Shown here: piece after piece, positions 25,791 through 35,389 of the stretch
How the letters are laid out: each line of letters begins with the position of its first letter
Numbering within the stretch: position 1 is the stretch's first letter
Assembly: GCA_950022655.1 (NCBI GenBank)
Contig: OX465580.1
Coordinates: 100,024,797 to 100,088,796 of the forward strand
Direction: 5' to 3'
Source of the DNA: Alentia gelatinosa
Lineage: Eukaryota > Annelida > Polychaeta > Phyllodocida > Polynoidae
Length of the DNA: 64,000 nt
Made by a program: the position numbers and the translations under genes
The notes under the pieces: generated by a model
Seen by the model: only the letters and a program-made list of their open reading frames with translations
What the model was told of the DNA's origin: nothing
Databases searched by the model: none

Positions 25791-26110
25791 CGCACATCTC
25801 CCCCGCATTGAGCAGCTCACTGTTCGATGACCTGCTCCCCGAGCAGCTCGGCCGCCCGAGACAGAGGAAGATCCGTATTCCGGTCAAGCGAGCATTATCG
25901 CACCAAACGTCGCCCGAGTAGAATGGCAAAACCTTTCACGGCCCCCAGCGGCGCTGACCTAGTGTCCCTTGGGCAAGTGGACTCCAGTCCACCTTCTCAT
26001 CCCACCCTGCCACTCGACCCACCAACCGTACATTCCGGAGTGCCCGCACTGATCTCTACCATGCTCTGCCTGGTTTTGATGTTTTGCTGTCTCAGCCACA
26101 GTCCAGAGTC
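25791..26110. other. GC-rich island
   Basis: Includes GAGCAGCTCAC and CGAGCAGCTCGG blocks and an AAACCTTTCACGGCCCC patch. A plus frame of 112 codons (25827-26165) has no recognisable domain. Possible regulatory DNA or unrecognised exon. Confidence 0.45.
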
Positions 26111-26427
26111 CATTAGAATCCACTTAAAAATGTACTGCCCTGTTCGTCAATGCTCCACTCAGTAATGGCACTTATCTATAAGGTAATAATACACAGGGAT
26201 GAGTTGGGTAGACTCAATGTAGCTCGAGGAGGCCGCAGTCATCGACATGAGCACCCTGTTTTGGGGACATCCTCAGACAACATACCAGTACGTAGAGAAT
26301 GGGTGAACTTCGACGGCAGTTTTTACAGCCGGTCAGAGGACCTTTTAGTAAGTGCTGATCCAAGCTATCCGTAAAGCTCAGACCTATACTGCTGACTTAA
26401 AAATCAGCGGTGATACATACAGAATAT

Positions 26428-26757
26428 TGACTGGTTTCAGATACAAGCGGCCGTATGCTCCGAGATGTTGACGCGTAGTAATATCTGAGCGTATGCGAGG
26501 ATATTGCGTAGAGTCAACTCCGAGGAGCATACAAACGCTTTTATCTGAAACCAATCTTTATTGTATTTATAATACACCTTTTCTGGACAAGTGGCATGTC
26601 AATATCAGTTCGTTTTATTTATGCACTATTTTTCCATACGCACTATTTTTCCGTATGCGCCACGCGAAGCATACAACATATCTGTATGCGCCGGGTATGT
26701 CCATACACGCTGCCTATGTGTTTTCTATGGGCACTTTGTATTAGGTGGATAATAAAA
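26428..26757 (+). mobile_element. Family C element, copy 2
   Basis: Begins TTGACTGGTTTCAGATACAA at 26427 and has the inverse motif TTTTATCTGAAACCA at about 26539-26553. Inside, GTATGCTCCGAGATGTTGAC pairs imperfectly with GAGTCAACTCCGAGGAGCAT. The downstream part (TATGCGCCGGGTATGTCC, GGGCACTTTGTATTAGG) matches the 15501 copy. Confidence 0.7.
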
Positions 26758-27539
26758 CACACCATATGATGCACGCGTTTGTCCATGAATCACTCAGGAC
26801 AGTTACCCCAAGGACCCTCTTTGTCCTACTGCGCTGCGCCAACTTCCCTCCATAGCCCCGTTCAATTACAGTCAACCCTTACCATTGGTTATGTCTCTCG
26901 TACCTGACACACCTGCTTAACAAGTGTACCACATGCTACAATAGCTGTTCTCCATATCACCTCCTCCTGCCCAGTACTGCCGCAGCGATCCCGTTTTCCT
27001 GCAGGATACTTAACCTGCCTCATGATGACCAGACAGAGTCACCTAATCGTTATTAACACCACACCATCTTGTCCTTACCTGTTTCAGTACCTTGCTAGTA
27101 ATACTAAAGGAAGACCAAGTAAATAGCTTTCCACGTGGCAAATCAAGACCACATTAAACAGCATTTCAAAACGGAAATTCAATAGTCTCTGATGTGTGCA
27201 GTTTTATGTTTATTGTTTCCATTATCGTTACTTTCATCTTCACTCCATTGTCTATATTTTCCTCACTGATTATGCCTCAAAGAATGTTGCTAATATATTT
27301 TCTTGAGGACGGCCCAGCTTTATTAAACATGGATTGTCCTTTCAAAGGGCAAGGAGAAGGACGGTGACTTGAAATGTCCTTCTAGATTTCATAAATCTGT
27401 CATTGTCCTGACCTTGAACCTTAAAACTATCATTTTGGAAGGACACCTCACTAGGTGACCTTTCTGATGCTGGTAGCTTAACTAACAAATGTATTATCAA
27501 TGCACACATTTAATATCATCCTTCAGAGTTTCTAACAAT
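26758..27539. other. No feature recognised
   Basis: Unique DNA. Sequence from about 27300 to 27470 could belong to the body of the SINE-like element that follows on the minus strand, but I cannot show it. Confidence 0.4.
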
Positions 27540-27665
27540 TATATGTAAATTATAAATTTGATGAGATAATGACAAAGACCCAGCAAAATTGGGCTTGACT
27601 GGGGTTTGAACCCTGGACCCTCTGATTACCACTAGTTTTAACTGAGCATGGTCAACAGTGCCTGG
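27540..27665 (-). mobile_element. tRNA-derived SINE-like relic
   Basis: On the minus strand a box A-like TGCTCAGTTAAAAC lies about 30 bp before a strong box B, GGGTTCAAACCCC (27601-27613), in a T-arm context that can pair. The sequence between resembles a tRNA anticodon and variable region. No acceptor stem closes, and tail sequence with TTGCTGGGTCTTTGTCA follows. It is therefore a SINE head rather than a tRNA gene. Confidence 0.5.
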
Positions 27666-27739
27666 GACAGACACGTCTAGAAGAACCAAAGACAGCATTC
27701 AGGTCAGAAGAAGGAGAATAACATCTGGACATCACATAT

Positions 27740-28190
27740 TTAATGTGATCACTCTCCCCTCGTTGTCATTGCCCTTCAACAAATTCTCCTATCATTGTCT
27801 TTATACTTCTCACTATCACCAGATATTCAACAGCCCCCAGATACGTAATATCCCTTGCACAAGGCTGCATATGAACCCTTTGTGTTCAATTTAAAATTAA
27901 GTTGTCCTACTTTACCCTGGAGCTTACCTCACCAAGCATCGCCCTACCTCTGTCCTATCGAAGTTTTTGCCTTCAACCCTCTCCCTCATGGTTATGTTTT
28001 CTCCACTCACCCAAATCCTTCCCCCTGTCCATGTTGACCGCCTATACACTAGAATCCCAACCCCTGTGGGCTTTCGGAGGCCTCTGGGATGGGGCCGACC
28101 TTTCTAACTTCCCTGCGCTATACCCATCAGTTTCTGCATATCTATGAGCTGCCCTCCTTGACTGTGAGCACATGGATGACGTATGCGCGT
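27740..28190. other. Pyrimidine-rich stretch, no gene
   Basis: C/T-biased plus strand with several overlapping short frames and no recognisable product. Leads directly into a long TA repeat. Confidence 0.5.
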
Positions 28191-28194
28191 GTCT

Positions 28195-28312
<118 letters not shown>

Positions 28313-28606
28313 AACAAGAAACCAACAACTTTTTGTCAAAGTCGTCGTTCTCCACGAGTTTGATGCGGAGTGATATGAACGAGGCGACAGCCGAGTGAAT
28401 ATCATGTAGCATTCAAACGAGTTGCAAAATTACTTCTTTGACCAAAACGAGTTGCTTTCTGTATTTATCCCACCCCTATACACATTAGAAGAATGGATGA
28501 CACACAGGATATAGACCATGGAGAACGGACCGCAATACTCGTAGGGGCATGGAGAACGAGTTCCCAATGTTAAGCCTATGGGCATTTATTCCAGGGGTGA
28601 GATAAT
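28313..28606 (+). repeat. Family B dispersed repeat, copy 3
   Basis: Starts AACAAGAAACCAACAACTTT immediately after (TA)n. It contains TTTGATGCGGAGTGATATGA, AGCCGAGTGAATATCA, GAGTTGCTTTCTGTATTTAT and GAGAACGGACCGCAATACT, and ends CCAGGGGTGAGATAATG. It is the most complete copy in the window. Confidence 0.85.
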
Positions 28607-29364
28607 GTCACTGGCCGAGATGAAGATACAGAATCATTTTCACTTCCATTCACTGTGTGTGCGCAAATAGATGATTAATTTCCATTATAGATGTGGTGAG
28701 TTTTAGCCGTAAGGAGACCAATACCTTCTTTTTTGTGTTAGTTTCCATACATTTCAATATATAGATAGACCAATGACTTCCCTTCTAAACTGATATACTC
28801 TATACGTGTAGGTAAAAAACGGCTTACTCCTATGCGTTCATGTACATACACTTTGCACGTAAGTAGACCATTAGTTTTCCTCGTGTGTTCTGTTCTCCCC
28901 ATTTCTCCATATTATCAGATCTCTAATTTATAGTCCCGACCTACTCTCGACCTTGGACATTGACCCAGTAAACCAAGCCCAAATTTCTTGACCCGTGACC
29001 TCTCGTTGGCCATCTCCTCACGCCCCCTTTGGCTTCTAAACACGTTCACGCTTATCATTACCCCACCCAGCGACCCTCCCCATAAACCAGCCTGACGCCA
29101 ACTGAATTACTCAACTGACCTCTTTGCCATGTCCTTCCCCCATCTGAGGCCCCATCCACCACCGTCTTTCTTCCTTGGTGCACCCCTATCACACTATCTA
29201 ATACTTAATCTGTCTGTTCCAGTCCTATTCCTCACCCGATTTCTGGGAAACATCCTAGAAGGTGTCATCTTCGTCCCATTACAAGTTGATCGAGTGTGTT
29301 TCGTTATCATAGAGTCGTACAAGTTAAGCTTGTCACTAACGGGAATATGCATATAGTCTGAAGG
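28607..29364. other. No feature recognised
   Basis: Unique DNA, C-rich on the plus strand from about 28940 to 29240. The frames present have no family resemblance. Confidence 0.5.
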
Positions 29365-29612
29365 TTTGTTTTTTTGTTTTGTTTTTATTCAAGTAAATTT
29401 TAAGACTTTTCACGTTCATTGGTTGCCCAACGATCTTCCACGCGGCAGGCGTATACATGGCAGTCAATGCAATTCAATAACAATACAGTACAAACAGGAC
29501 TTTACAGGGCATTTACTATAATCTCAGGTTATTCAATTATACTGTACAACTTGTCTGTTTTTTTAGGTCTTTTGACCCATTATTGTTTAGCTTTCAGTCT
29601 TTTGACCTACGC

Positions 29613-30080
29613 TCAATTTTCTAGAATTTCGGTAACCTCTGTTTTGATCTTGTTTTTAAAGATATATTTTTTATCAATAACCTGGGTTTCTCTTCTCAAC
29701 TTACTCCAATATTTCTCTCCTATATATAACGGTGTGTGGCGAAACTTCTCGATCTTTGGTTTAGGGATTTTTAGTCTTATTTTTTTATCCGATCTTGTTC
29801 TTTTTTCTGTCATTTCAAATACATGATCTCGATTTTGTGACCACCATCTGATCATCATCAATAAATGTATTGATCTTCGCACACGTAGTTCTCTGATTTT
29901 GCATTTTTCGTGGAGTTGGTCTACATGTATGTCTACTGCTTTTTGTATCCCTATTGCACATCTAAGTATTTTGTTTGTACTTGTCTGAAGTCTGTCCCTA
30001 TTTCTTTGAGAAGTGCAGTAATAGATGAAGTCTGAATATTCAACAATTGGCAGAATCATCTGTTTTGCTATTTTAATCTT
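29613..30080 (-). pseudogene. LINE reverse transcriptase C-terminal region (frameshifted)
   Basis: This continues the RT in a different frame. It starts with a thumb-type motif, QMILPIVEYSDFIYYCTS, followed by RLQTSTNKILRCAIG, the usual connection region of Jockey/CR1/L2-type proteins. It ends after a basic tail with the stop at 29613-29615. About 149 codons are intact. The frame change relative to the upstream RT block falls in an A-run near 30082-30085 and is explained by loss of one A. The C-terminus is shorter than that of LINEs carrying an RNase H or a zinc knuckle, and none is seen. Confidence 0.85.
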
Positions 30081-30696
30081 GCGTCTAGAGTTAGTAGATG
30101 TCTAATCTTCCTTAGCCTGAATAACCTTCTATTTACTTCCTTGCTTACTATTTCTACATGTTCATTGAAATTTAATCTATCATCTATTAACACACCCAAA
30201 TATTTATAAGTCCTAACTGTTTTTAAGGGATTTCCTCCCATGTCCACTTTTAAAGTTCTGTTTAAGTTTTTTTGATTTCCCACCCACATTATTTTAGTCT
30301 TTGAGTAGTTTATCTTTAGTTTATATTTAATTGTCCAATCATTGATTTCATTTAGATCCTCCTCCATTTTTCTTATTATATCAGTTTGATTTTTTCCACT
30401 TACCATTAGTACACAATCATCTGCATATAGTATTACCTTTCCATGTGAGACTACATTTATTAGATTATTAATAAATATTACAAATAACAAGGGCCCCAGG
30501 ACCGAGCCCTGGGGTACTCCGCATCTAACGAACAGTTCTCCAGACATTACACTATTTAACTTTGTCATACATTCCCTCCCCGTTAGATAATCCTTTATTA
30601 GTTTTATTAAGTTAATGTCTTTTAATCTTGATAGTAAAATTCTATGGTTGACACTGTCGAAAGCTTTACGAAAATCTAGATAAGCTATTAGTGTAA
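30068..30696 (-). pseudogene. LINE reverse transcriptase palm domain
   Basis: Encodes the catalytic core of a non-LTR reverse transcriptase. In order it has AYLDFRKAFDSVNHRILL (RT block A with its catalytic Asp), GVPQGSVLGPLLF (block B), LYADDCVLMV (block C, the YADD catalytic motif, about 30416-30427), KINYSKTKIM (block D) and YKYLGVLIDDRLNF (block E). It would copy element RNA at a nicked target. The open frame appears to start further upstream at 30790, but its first 30 or so residues come from the inserted retroposon; true LINE sequence begins after the poly(A) at 30696. The frame is lost at 30068 through a single-base frameshift. The spacing fits Jockey/CR1/L2 clades; the exact clade is not assigned. 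Confidence 0.9.
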
Positions 30697-31011
30697 TTTT
30701 TTTTTTTTTTTTGATAAATTTCTTTATTGAGCTAGAAGAATGATACAATAGTCGTTGTGTAGCATAACACGAGTAGAACAGTGTACTCAATAAAGAGGCT
30801 TGGGCCTCAGCTTTTTTATAAAGCTGGTATCAACGGCCCGCCTTGATTAACCGTCGTCATCAGTTTTAGAACAATTTTCCTCATGGGTTTAGTTAATCCT
30901 TACATCATGTGTAACAAAACTTATGTACTAACAACAAGTAAACTTCACACTCCGGTAATGAGAAATAGTTTGTATACCAGCAATGGGACTACAAAGTAAT
31001 GTTTTTATTGT
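30697..31011 (-). mobile_element. Poly(A)-tailed retroposon inserted in the LINE RT
   Basis: Read on the minus strand, this 315-bp piece ends with AATAAA (30723-30728), then 10 bases, then 16 consecutive A (30697-30712 as T on plus). It splits RT sequence that is continuous on both sides, so it is an insertion. It contains a small hairpin GAGGCCCAAGCCTC and TGATGACGACGGTTAATCAA, which looks like another retrotransposon's 3' UTR. No tRNA promoter boxes are seen. The target duplication is hidden in the A-run. Confidence 0.8.
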
Positions 31012-31215
31012 TTAAATTTTTAAAGATCTCTTCAAGAAGTACAAAGATTGCTTGTGCTGTAGAGCGTTCTGGTATAAATCCATATTGATCTGGAACTATT
31101 ATATCATTATCTTTAGTATGTGCTTATATATTTCTATGAATAACTTTCTCATATATTTTTGAGATCATTGGTAAGACGGTGATTTATAGTTGGACATCTT
31201 ATCGTATAGACGACA
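31012..31215 (-). pseudogene. LINE reverse transcriptase fingers region, upstream fragment
   Basis: Minus translation gives VLPMISKIYEKVIHRNI, one in-frame TAA (31124-31126), then IVPDQYGFIPERSTAQAIF and VLLEEIFKNLNNK. These are the NYRPISVLP.. and QYGFRPGRST.. blocks that precede RT block A. A NYK(S) piece just upstream is out of frame. The fragment joins directly to the palm domain across the inserted retroposon. Sequence beyond about 31215 no longer resembles LINE coding DNA. Confidence 0.82.
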
Positions 31216-32301
31216 GTCTTATATCATTTTGACATCATACCACTTTGACACCATACCGATTCAGAAAAAATCGTGGCAGTGGAACTGGTTTCTGCTATTG
31301 ATTCTAACTGTCTGAAAGAGATTCATATCGGAATTAGTATTCTACCACAGTTATATATTTTCAATTTGATTGGATTAGTGTTTGAGAATAATAATATGAT
31401 ATGCTGTAGATACCTGTAGAAAATTATTTAGATTAATTTAATATTTCCAAGATTATAGTATATTTCAATATTAAAACCATGCGTGAGATCTACATTGAAT
31501 CACCGGCCTTAGGGTGCGGGAGTCTAAAACCTTCCCTGTGTTTGATTCATATGGGGCCATCCATACAAATGCGAGATCTCCGAAAATGTTTACCCTCCTT
31601 CCTCAATCCTGAATGCATTCGAGAAAAAAAGAGACACACGCAAAATAGTTTTTCCCACCCTCGTTCCCCCTCGGTGCGGACGTACTTGATTATAAAACCT
31701 AACTGCCTAGTATTCGCATGTCAACGGTTATGTCACAATCCAAAATACACCGTTATGCGTAGGTGACAATATGATAGAAATCTATAACAAACATTTCCGC
31801 CTCCGTTGAACTGTTTGCTACAACTGAAACTTATAGATGCAATTCCTTCCTTTAAGCAATTTGGCAAAGTCGCAGCCAGTTTTCCATTACTGTTAACATA
31901 TTATGTTTTTCGGGGCTATTTCTTATTTGCACACCTATTTGGAGTAGGTGGTCTTCCATTACAGCAATCACGATCATATTGATATCTGTTGTTTCAATTT
32001 TGAGCAAATTGAATTTGTACATAACAATTGAAAAGGATTATAAACACCGATTATAAGTTCAGATTTATATAAGTTATGACAGTGTTGCTCATTGCTTCAG
32101 TTTAGAGATAATCTGACATACAAGTTCTTATATGAGAGCAGTTTTAGATACAATCGTGAAGATGAAAGGGGTAAGATGAGGTCATATTCATGTCCTAATT
32201 GTTCATTTGATATAGGTTTTGTGATTGATATAGGATTACAATTCAGTTGGACCATACGTGACATGATGTTCAGTTTAGCTCAACCCGTTCACTGTATTAT
32301 A
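31216..32301. other. No feature recognised
   Basis: AT-rich DNA. A short doubled motif (TTGACATCATACCA, TTGACACCATACCG) lies at 31218-31247. The frames present have no family resemblance. Confidence 0.5.
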
Positions 32302-32535
32302 CTAGGCAGTAATAATAATTTTCCTAAGTGCTCTCCTAAGGGTGGCCTTGTTGGGTGTTTCTCTGATTTCTTCGGGGAGCTTGTTCCATGCACATTTGCT
32401 CATGTATAGGCGTCACCTATTGAAAAACTTAAGATTGGGTGTCGTTGTTTTAAACAAGTGTTTGTTCTTGGAACAGTTACAATTATCAGGGGTGTTACAT
32501 GTATTGATATCAACATATGTGCGAATACATACGTT
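32302..32535 (-). pseudogene. Second LINE C-terminal remnant
   Basis: The minus frame reads TYVDINTCNTPDNCNCSKNK, then a Lys/Phe-rich stretch, an in-frame stop (32413-32415), and MSKCAWNKLPEEIRETPNKA. It ends RRALRKIIITA at a TAG (32302-32304). WNKLPEEIR is the conserved end signature of Jockey/CR1/L2-type RT proteins. Only about the last 78 codons survive. It is unlike the C-terminus of the LINE at 29365, so it is a different family or much older. The open plus frames over this region are shadows. Confidence 0.7.
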
Positions 32536-32763
32536 CCTGAGTAACAAAATTTTGTTAAATTTCTTGTCCAATTGTGCTCAACATCTTTTTAATAATTGTG
32601 AATCATTTCATCTTTATGGTAACGTAATCAACCAGACTCGAATACATGAGATAAAAGGTTAAATTTCTCTGAGAAACAAAGTAACCAGGATTATGTCATC
32701 ATGTTCAGCATTGTATTATTAGTATCATATTCAGCATTGTATCATAATTACCAGTATTTCTAT

Positions 32764-32786
32764 CATTATTATTATTATTATTATTA
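32764..32786. repeat. (ATT)n microsatellite
   Basis: About seven ATT triplets. Confidence 0.95.
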
Positions 32787-33254
32787 GCATTAATTTATAT
32801 GTGTATTACTGTGTTATGTAGTAGAGATATAAGTACTTTTCTGTATTATTACATACCTGACTGCGAATGTCAGTGAAATACTACCCTCTCATGGGGGTGT
32901 CGTTTTCGTTAACGACCCACTTTGGTGGGTTTGTCTTACTAAATGTAATTCAACGTGCTATGGACAAGATTCGCGAAATCGACGTCGGTTGCAGGACGTT
33001 AGGGCCCAACCTACACCGGGGGTGTGAAAGTCTCAGTCGCGCCTCGGCCGCACCGTGATACCGCGGTCACACCTGTGGTGCCGGGAGGGAGATGTGGCAT
33101 AAATAGACGTTAGGGCCCACCTCATTTTGCATAATTGGTTAATGAAAACCAGTAATGTTATTATTGAGTACCTTCAGTATAAATAAATGATTTTTTTTTA
33201 AACTACGCCTTGTCAATGTTTGGCTGCTATTCCATAAGTGTGCGTCTATGACTA
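32787..33254. other. No gene; short direct repeat
   Basis: GACGTTAGGGCCCA occurs at about 32996 and again at about 33105. The GC-richer patch 32900-33120 has one 63-codon frame without family resemblance. Confidence 0.5.
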
Positions 33255-33350
33255 CGATTAGGAGAGTGACGCTAATTTACATATTTTGGCGCATGCGCAA
33301 CAAGCACATCCGGCTTGGACTTCCGGTTTGAGAGGTGGAATCTGATTGGT
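33255..33350 (+). promoter_or_regulatory. NRF-1/ETS/NF-Y-like motif cluster within a repeated segment
   Basis: Within 65 bp there is GCGCATGCGCA (NRF-1 type), GGACTTCCGG (ETS type) and CTGATTGGTT (inverse CCAAT, NF-Y type). That trio is typical of TATA-less animal promoters. A related segment lies at 44146-44215, so it may instead be part of a dispersed repeat. I found no exon downstream. Confidence 0.3.
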
Positions 33351-33471
33351 TTAAAGTTTAGAAATTTGGAAGTCTCCGCAAATCACAGCGGTTCTAAGAG
33401 AAGTTAATGGAGAGTGCATAGGACCAGAAGACGTTGACGTTGCAGCAGGTCTAACAGACAGTATCAACACT

Positions 33472-33488
33472 GGGGGGGGGGGGGGGGG
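33472..33488. repeat. G17 homopolymer
   Basis: Seventeen consecutive G. Confidence 0.97.
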
Positions 33489-34219
33489 CACAAAGACAAA
33501 CTAGTGCAGTACATCAGGCTACTTGTATGTAGTAAGTATCAATTTGGTGTGAAAAAAGGGAAGGTGGAAGACCCAGACATGACTGTAAAAATATATATAG
33601 CTCATTAATAGCTCCATACACTTGCACTGCACAACGTCAGGTGGAGATTATCTACTGAGTAAGTCATGGTGTGCCTGTTCAGACAGATACGAAGGGCTTT
33701 ATTTTGGAGTCGTCGCAATTTTCTTAAGTTCTGCTCAGGTGCACCATGCACTCCACCTTTCATGTTCTAATTCCTCTACAAAACATTCAGAATTCCACTC
33801 AATAATGATGAAGCTATAAATACTGTACGGTGTGCAAACAGTCCACTACCTATTCCTGTGCCATCTAATTGGCATATTTTCGGTGGGCCTCCCTTCTAAC
33901 CTAACTTGTGATGCAGTATATATTTGGCGGTCAATAACCCATACAACTATAAAGCAACCACACAAGTATTTATACCTTAAGATGATGTACATCCACACAG
34001 AATAAACGCGAGTCATGGCAAGGCAAGAATAGGTTTGAGCACCTTTCATAGGTTATTGAGCTCTACAGCAAATTATAATATTGGGAAATTCGAAGCTTCC
34101 CGAACTATCAGTAGGTCATCCAAAAAGCCCTCTGGTGTGGAAATTGCCAATCTTCTTGAACGGAGTTGCGAATATCATGTATAAATGTCTGATCATTGAA
34201 ATAATCCTTCTGTGTCATT
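33489..34219. other. No feature recognised
   Basis: AT-rich DNA with short frames only. Confidence 0.5.
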
Positions 34220-34780
34220 AAGGATTTTGCATGGAGTTGCCGCCGCTGGCAGGCGCTGTGTACATGTAGGGGTGGGGTGCAAGAGGGACTCCCAGAAGGG
34301 ATTGCCCCTCCCCCTGCTCATGTAAGGGAGGGGCCCCCCATGATTCATTCTGAAATGTACCCCGTGAAGGGTGCGGAACAACAGCTCTAATTTATGTAAT
34401 TCCCAAAGCCCGGCTGTCTGTGGTAACCACCGACCTGCCTCCTTTGCTTGACCCCATCTGCCCCCTGGCGGTACATCTTCCAGCCACATCCGGGCTATGA
34501 GCAGCGGGGCGTCAGCGTCGCGTCGGTAACTACGGGCGACCGGGCTATAGTGCGCAGCCTGCGCGCGCAGGTCCCATATCTACGTAAAGCATGACGTCAG
34601 GTCGGCCCCAACACTACACGCTGCCACGCCCTCCAGGGTATGGGGTATAAATAAAGCCGCGATACAAATCCCATAAACGCGCGCTCTTGTATTCTATTTG
34701 TGCCATTTACATGCGCGGGCTTATAGCCAACACCTCTGGGCGCACCGTTTATCTGTTCTATTCGACGTAACCACCCTCAC
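34220..34780 (+). promoter_or_regulatory. GC-rich island with CRE and TATA motifs (candidate promoter)
   Basis: The island contains a perfect CRE, TGACGTCA (34592-34599), and 47 bp later a strong TATA box, TATAAATA (34646-34653), in GC-rich surroundings. GCGCGCGC runs lie near 34561. The spacing would put a start site near 34675 on the plus strand. No open frame of interest follows within 300 bp, so any transcript would have a long 5' UTR or be non-coding. A minus-strand frame of 98 codons (34193-34489) is unrecognised. Confidence 0.3.
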
Positions 34781-35354
34781 CCATTATGTTGTTTTATCGA
34801 GGGTTTTTTGTGGGTTTTTTTGCATGGCCCTCCAAGTCTTCTTTTTTTCAAGTTTTATTAATTTATAATCTATTCAGGGGAATATATATATATATGATAT
34901 GTATGGAGTATCTTATACTCAGTATAGCGACCCTTGGTTGGTCCCTACCCATGAATGAGAAGTAGATGGTTAGACCCCCGAAGGAACAGCACAGGACTTG
35001 GGGGCCCAGCCCTGTGCCTGCCACCCAGAGGCACAGTCATGACACGGTGCATTCGTACAGACAGGGTCTCACAGTCACGTGTGGATTCAGTAGTGTGATT
35101 GTATATGAACTAGGACACTAGAAGGGTCTTAACAATTTGAGATTTCGCTTTCCAAATGTGCTAATTGAAATGTTGTCATCCATCATTATCTTTAGAACTA
35201 CCTGGTTTTATCTCGATACTGGATCAAACAAATGCTGATATACATCATCACTATGCACAGATACCTTCCTCTCACTGCAGCATGGCCCTCTGACCTACCC
35301 ATCCATCTATTCGCCCCACATATTTATCAATAAACCTGCATATCTAAATTCATA
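34781..35354. other. No gene; short (TA)n at 34880-34896
   Basis: Mixed DNA with a T-rich stretch (34800-34860) and a short TA repeat. Nothing else recognised. Confidence 0.5.
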
Positions 35355-35389
35355 TTTATATATATATATATATATATATCGTATCACTA
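35355..35389. repeat. (TA)n microsatellite
   Basis: A TA repeat of about 34 bp. Confidence 0.95.

Larger units (their letters stand above)
29365..31215 (-). mobile_element. 5'-truncated LINE (Jockey/CR1/L2-type), interrupted
   Basis: A minus-strand non-LTR retrotransposon running from about 31215 to 29365. It retains the RT fingers and palm, the thumb and C-terminal region, a 3' UTR of about 250 bp, an AATAAA (29384-29389) and an A-rich tail on the minus strand. The endonuclease and 5' region are absent, as is common after incomplete target-primed reverse transcription. It is inactive: there is an in-frame TAA, a frameshift, and a 315-bp insertion that splits the RT. The RT blocks are described in separate entries. 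Confidence 0.88.

Noticed and set aside
27601..27665. Possible tRNA gene
   Set aside because: Box A and box B are present, but no acceptor stem or full cloverleaf can be formed. Treated as a SINE-like relic.
29419..29826. 135-codon plus-strand frame rich in Leu/Phe/Ser
   Set aside because: Lies opposite the LINE C-terminus and 3' UTR. It is the shadow of that sequence.
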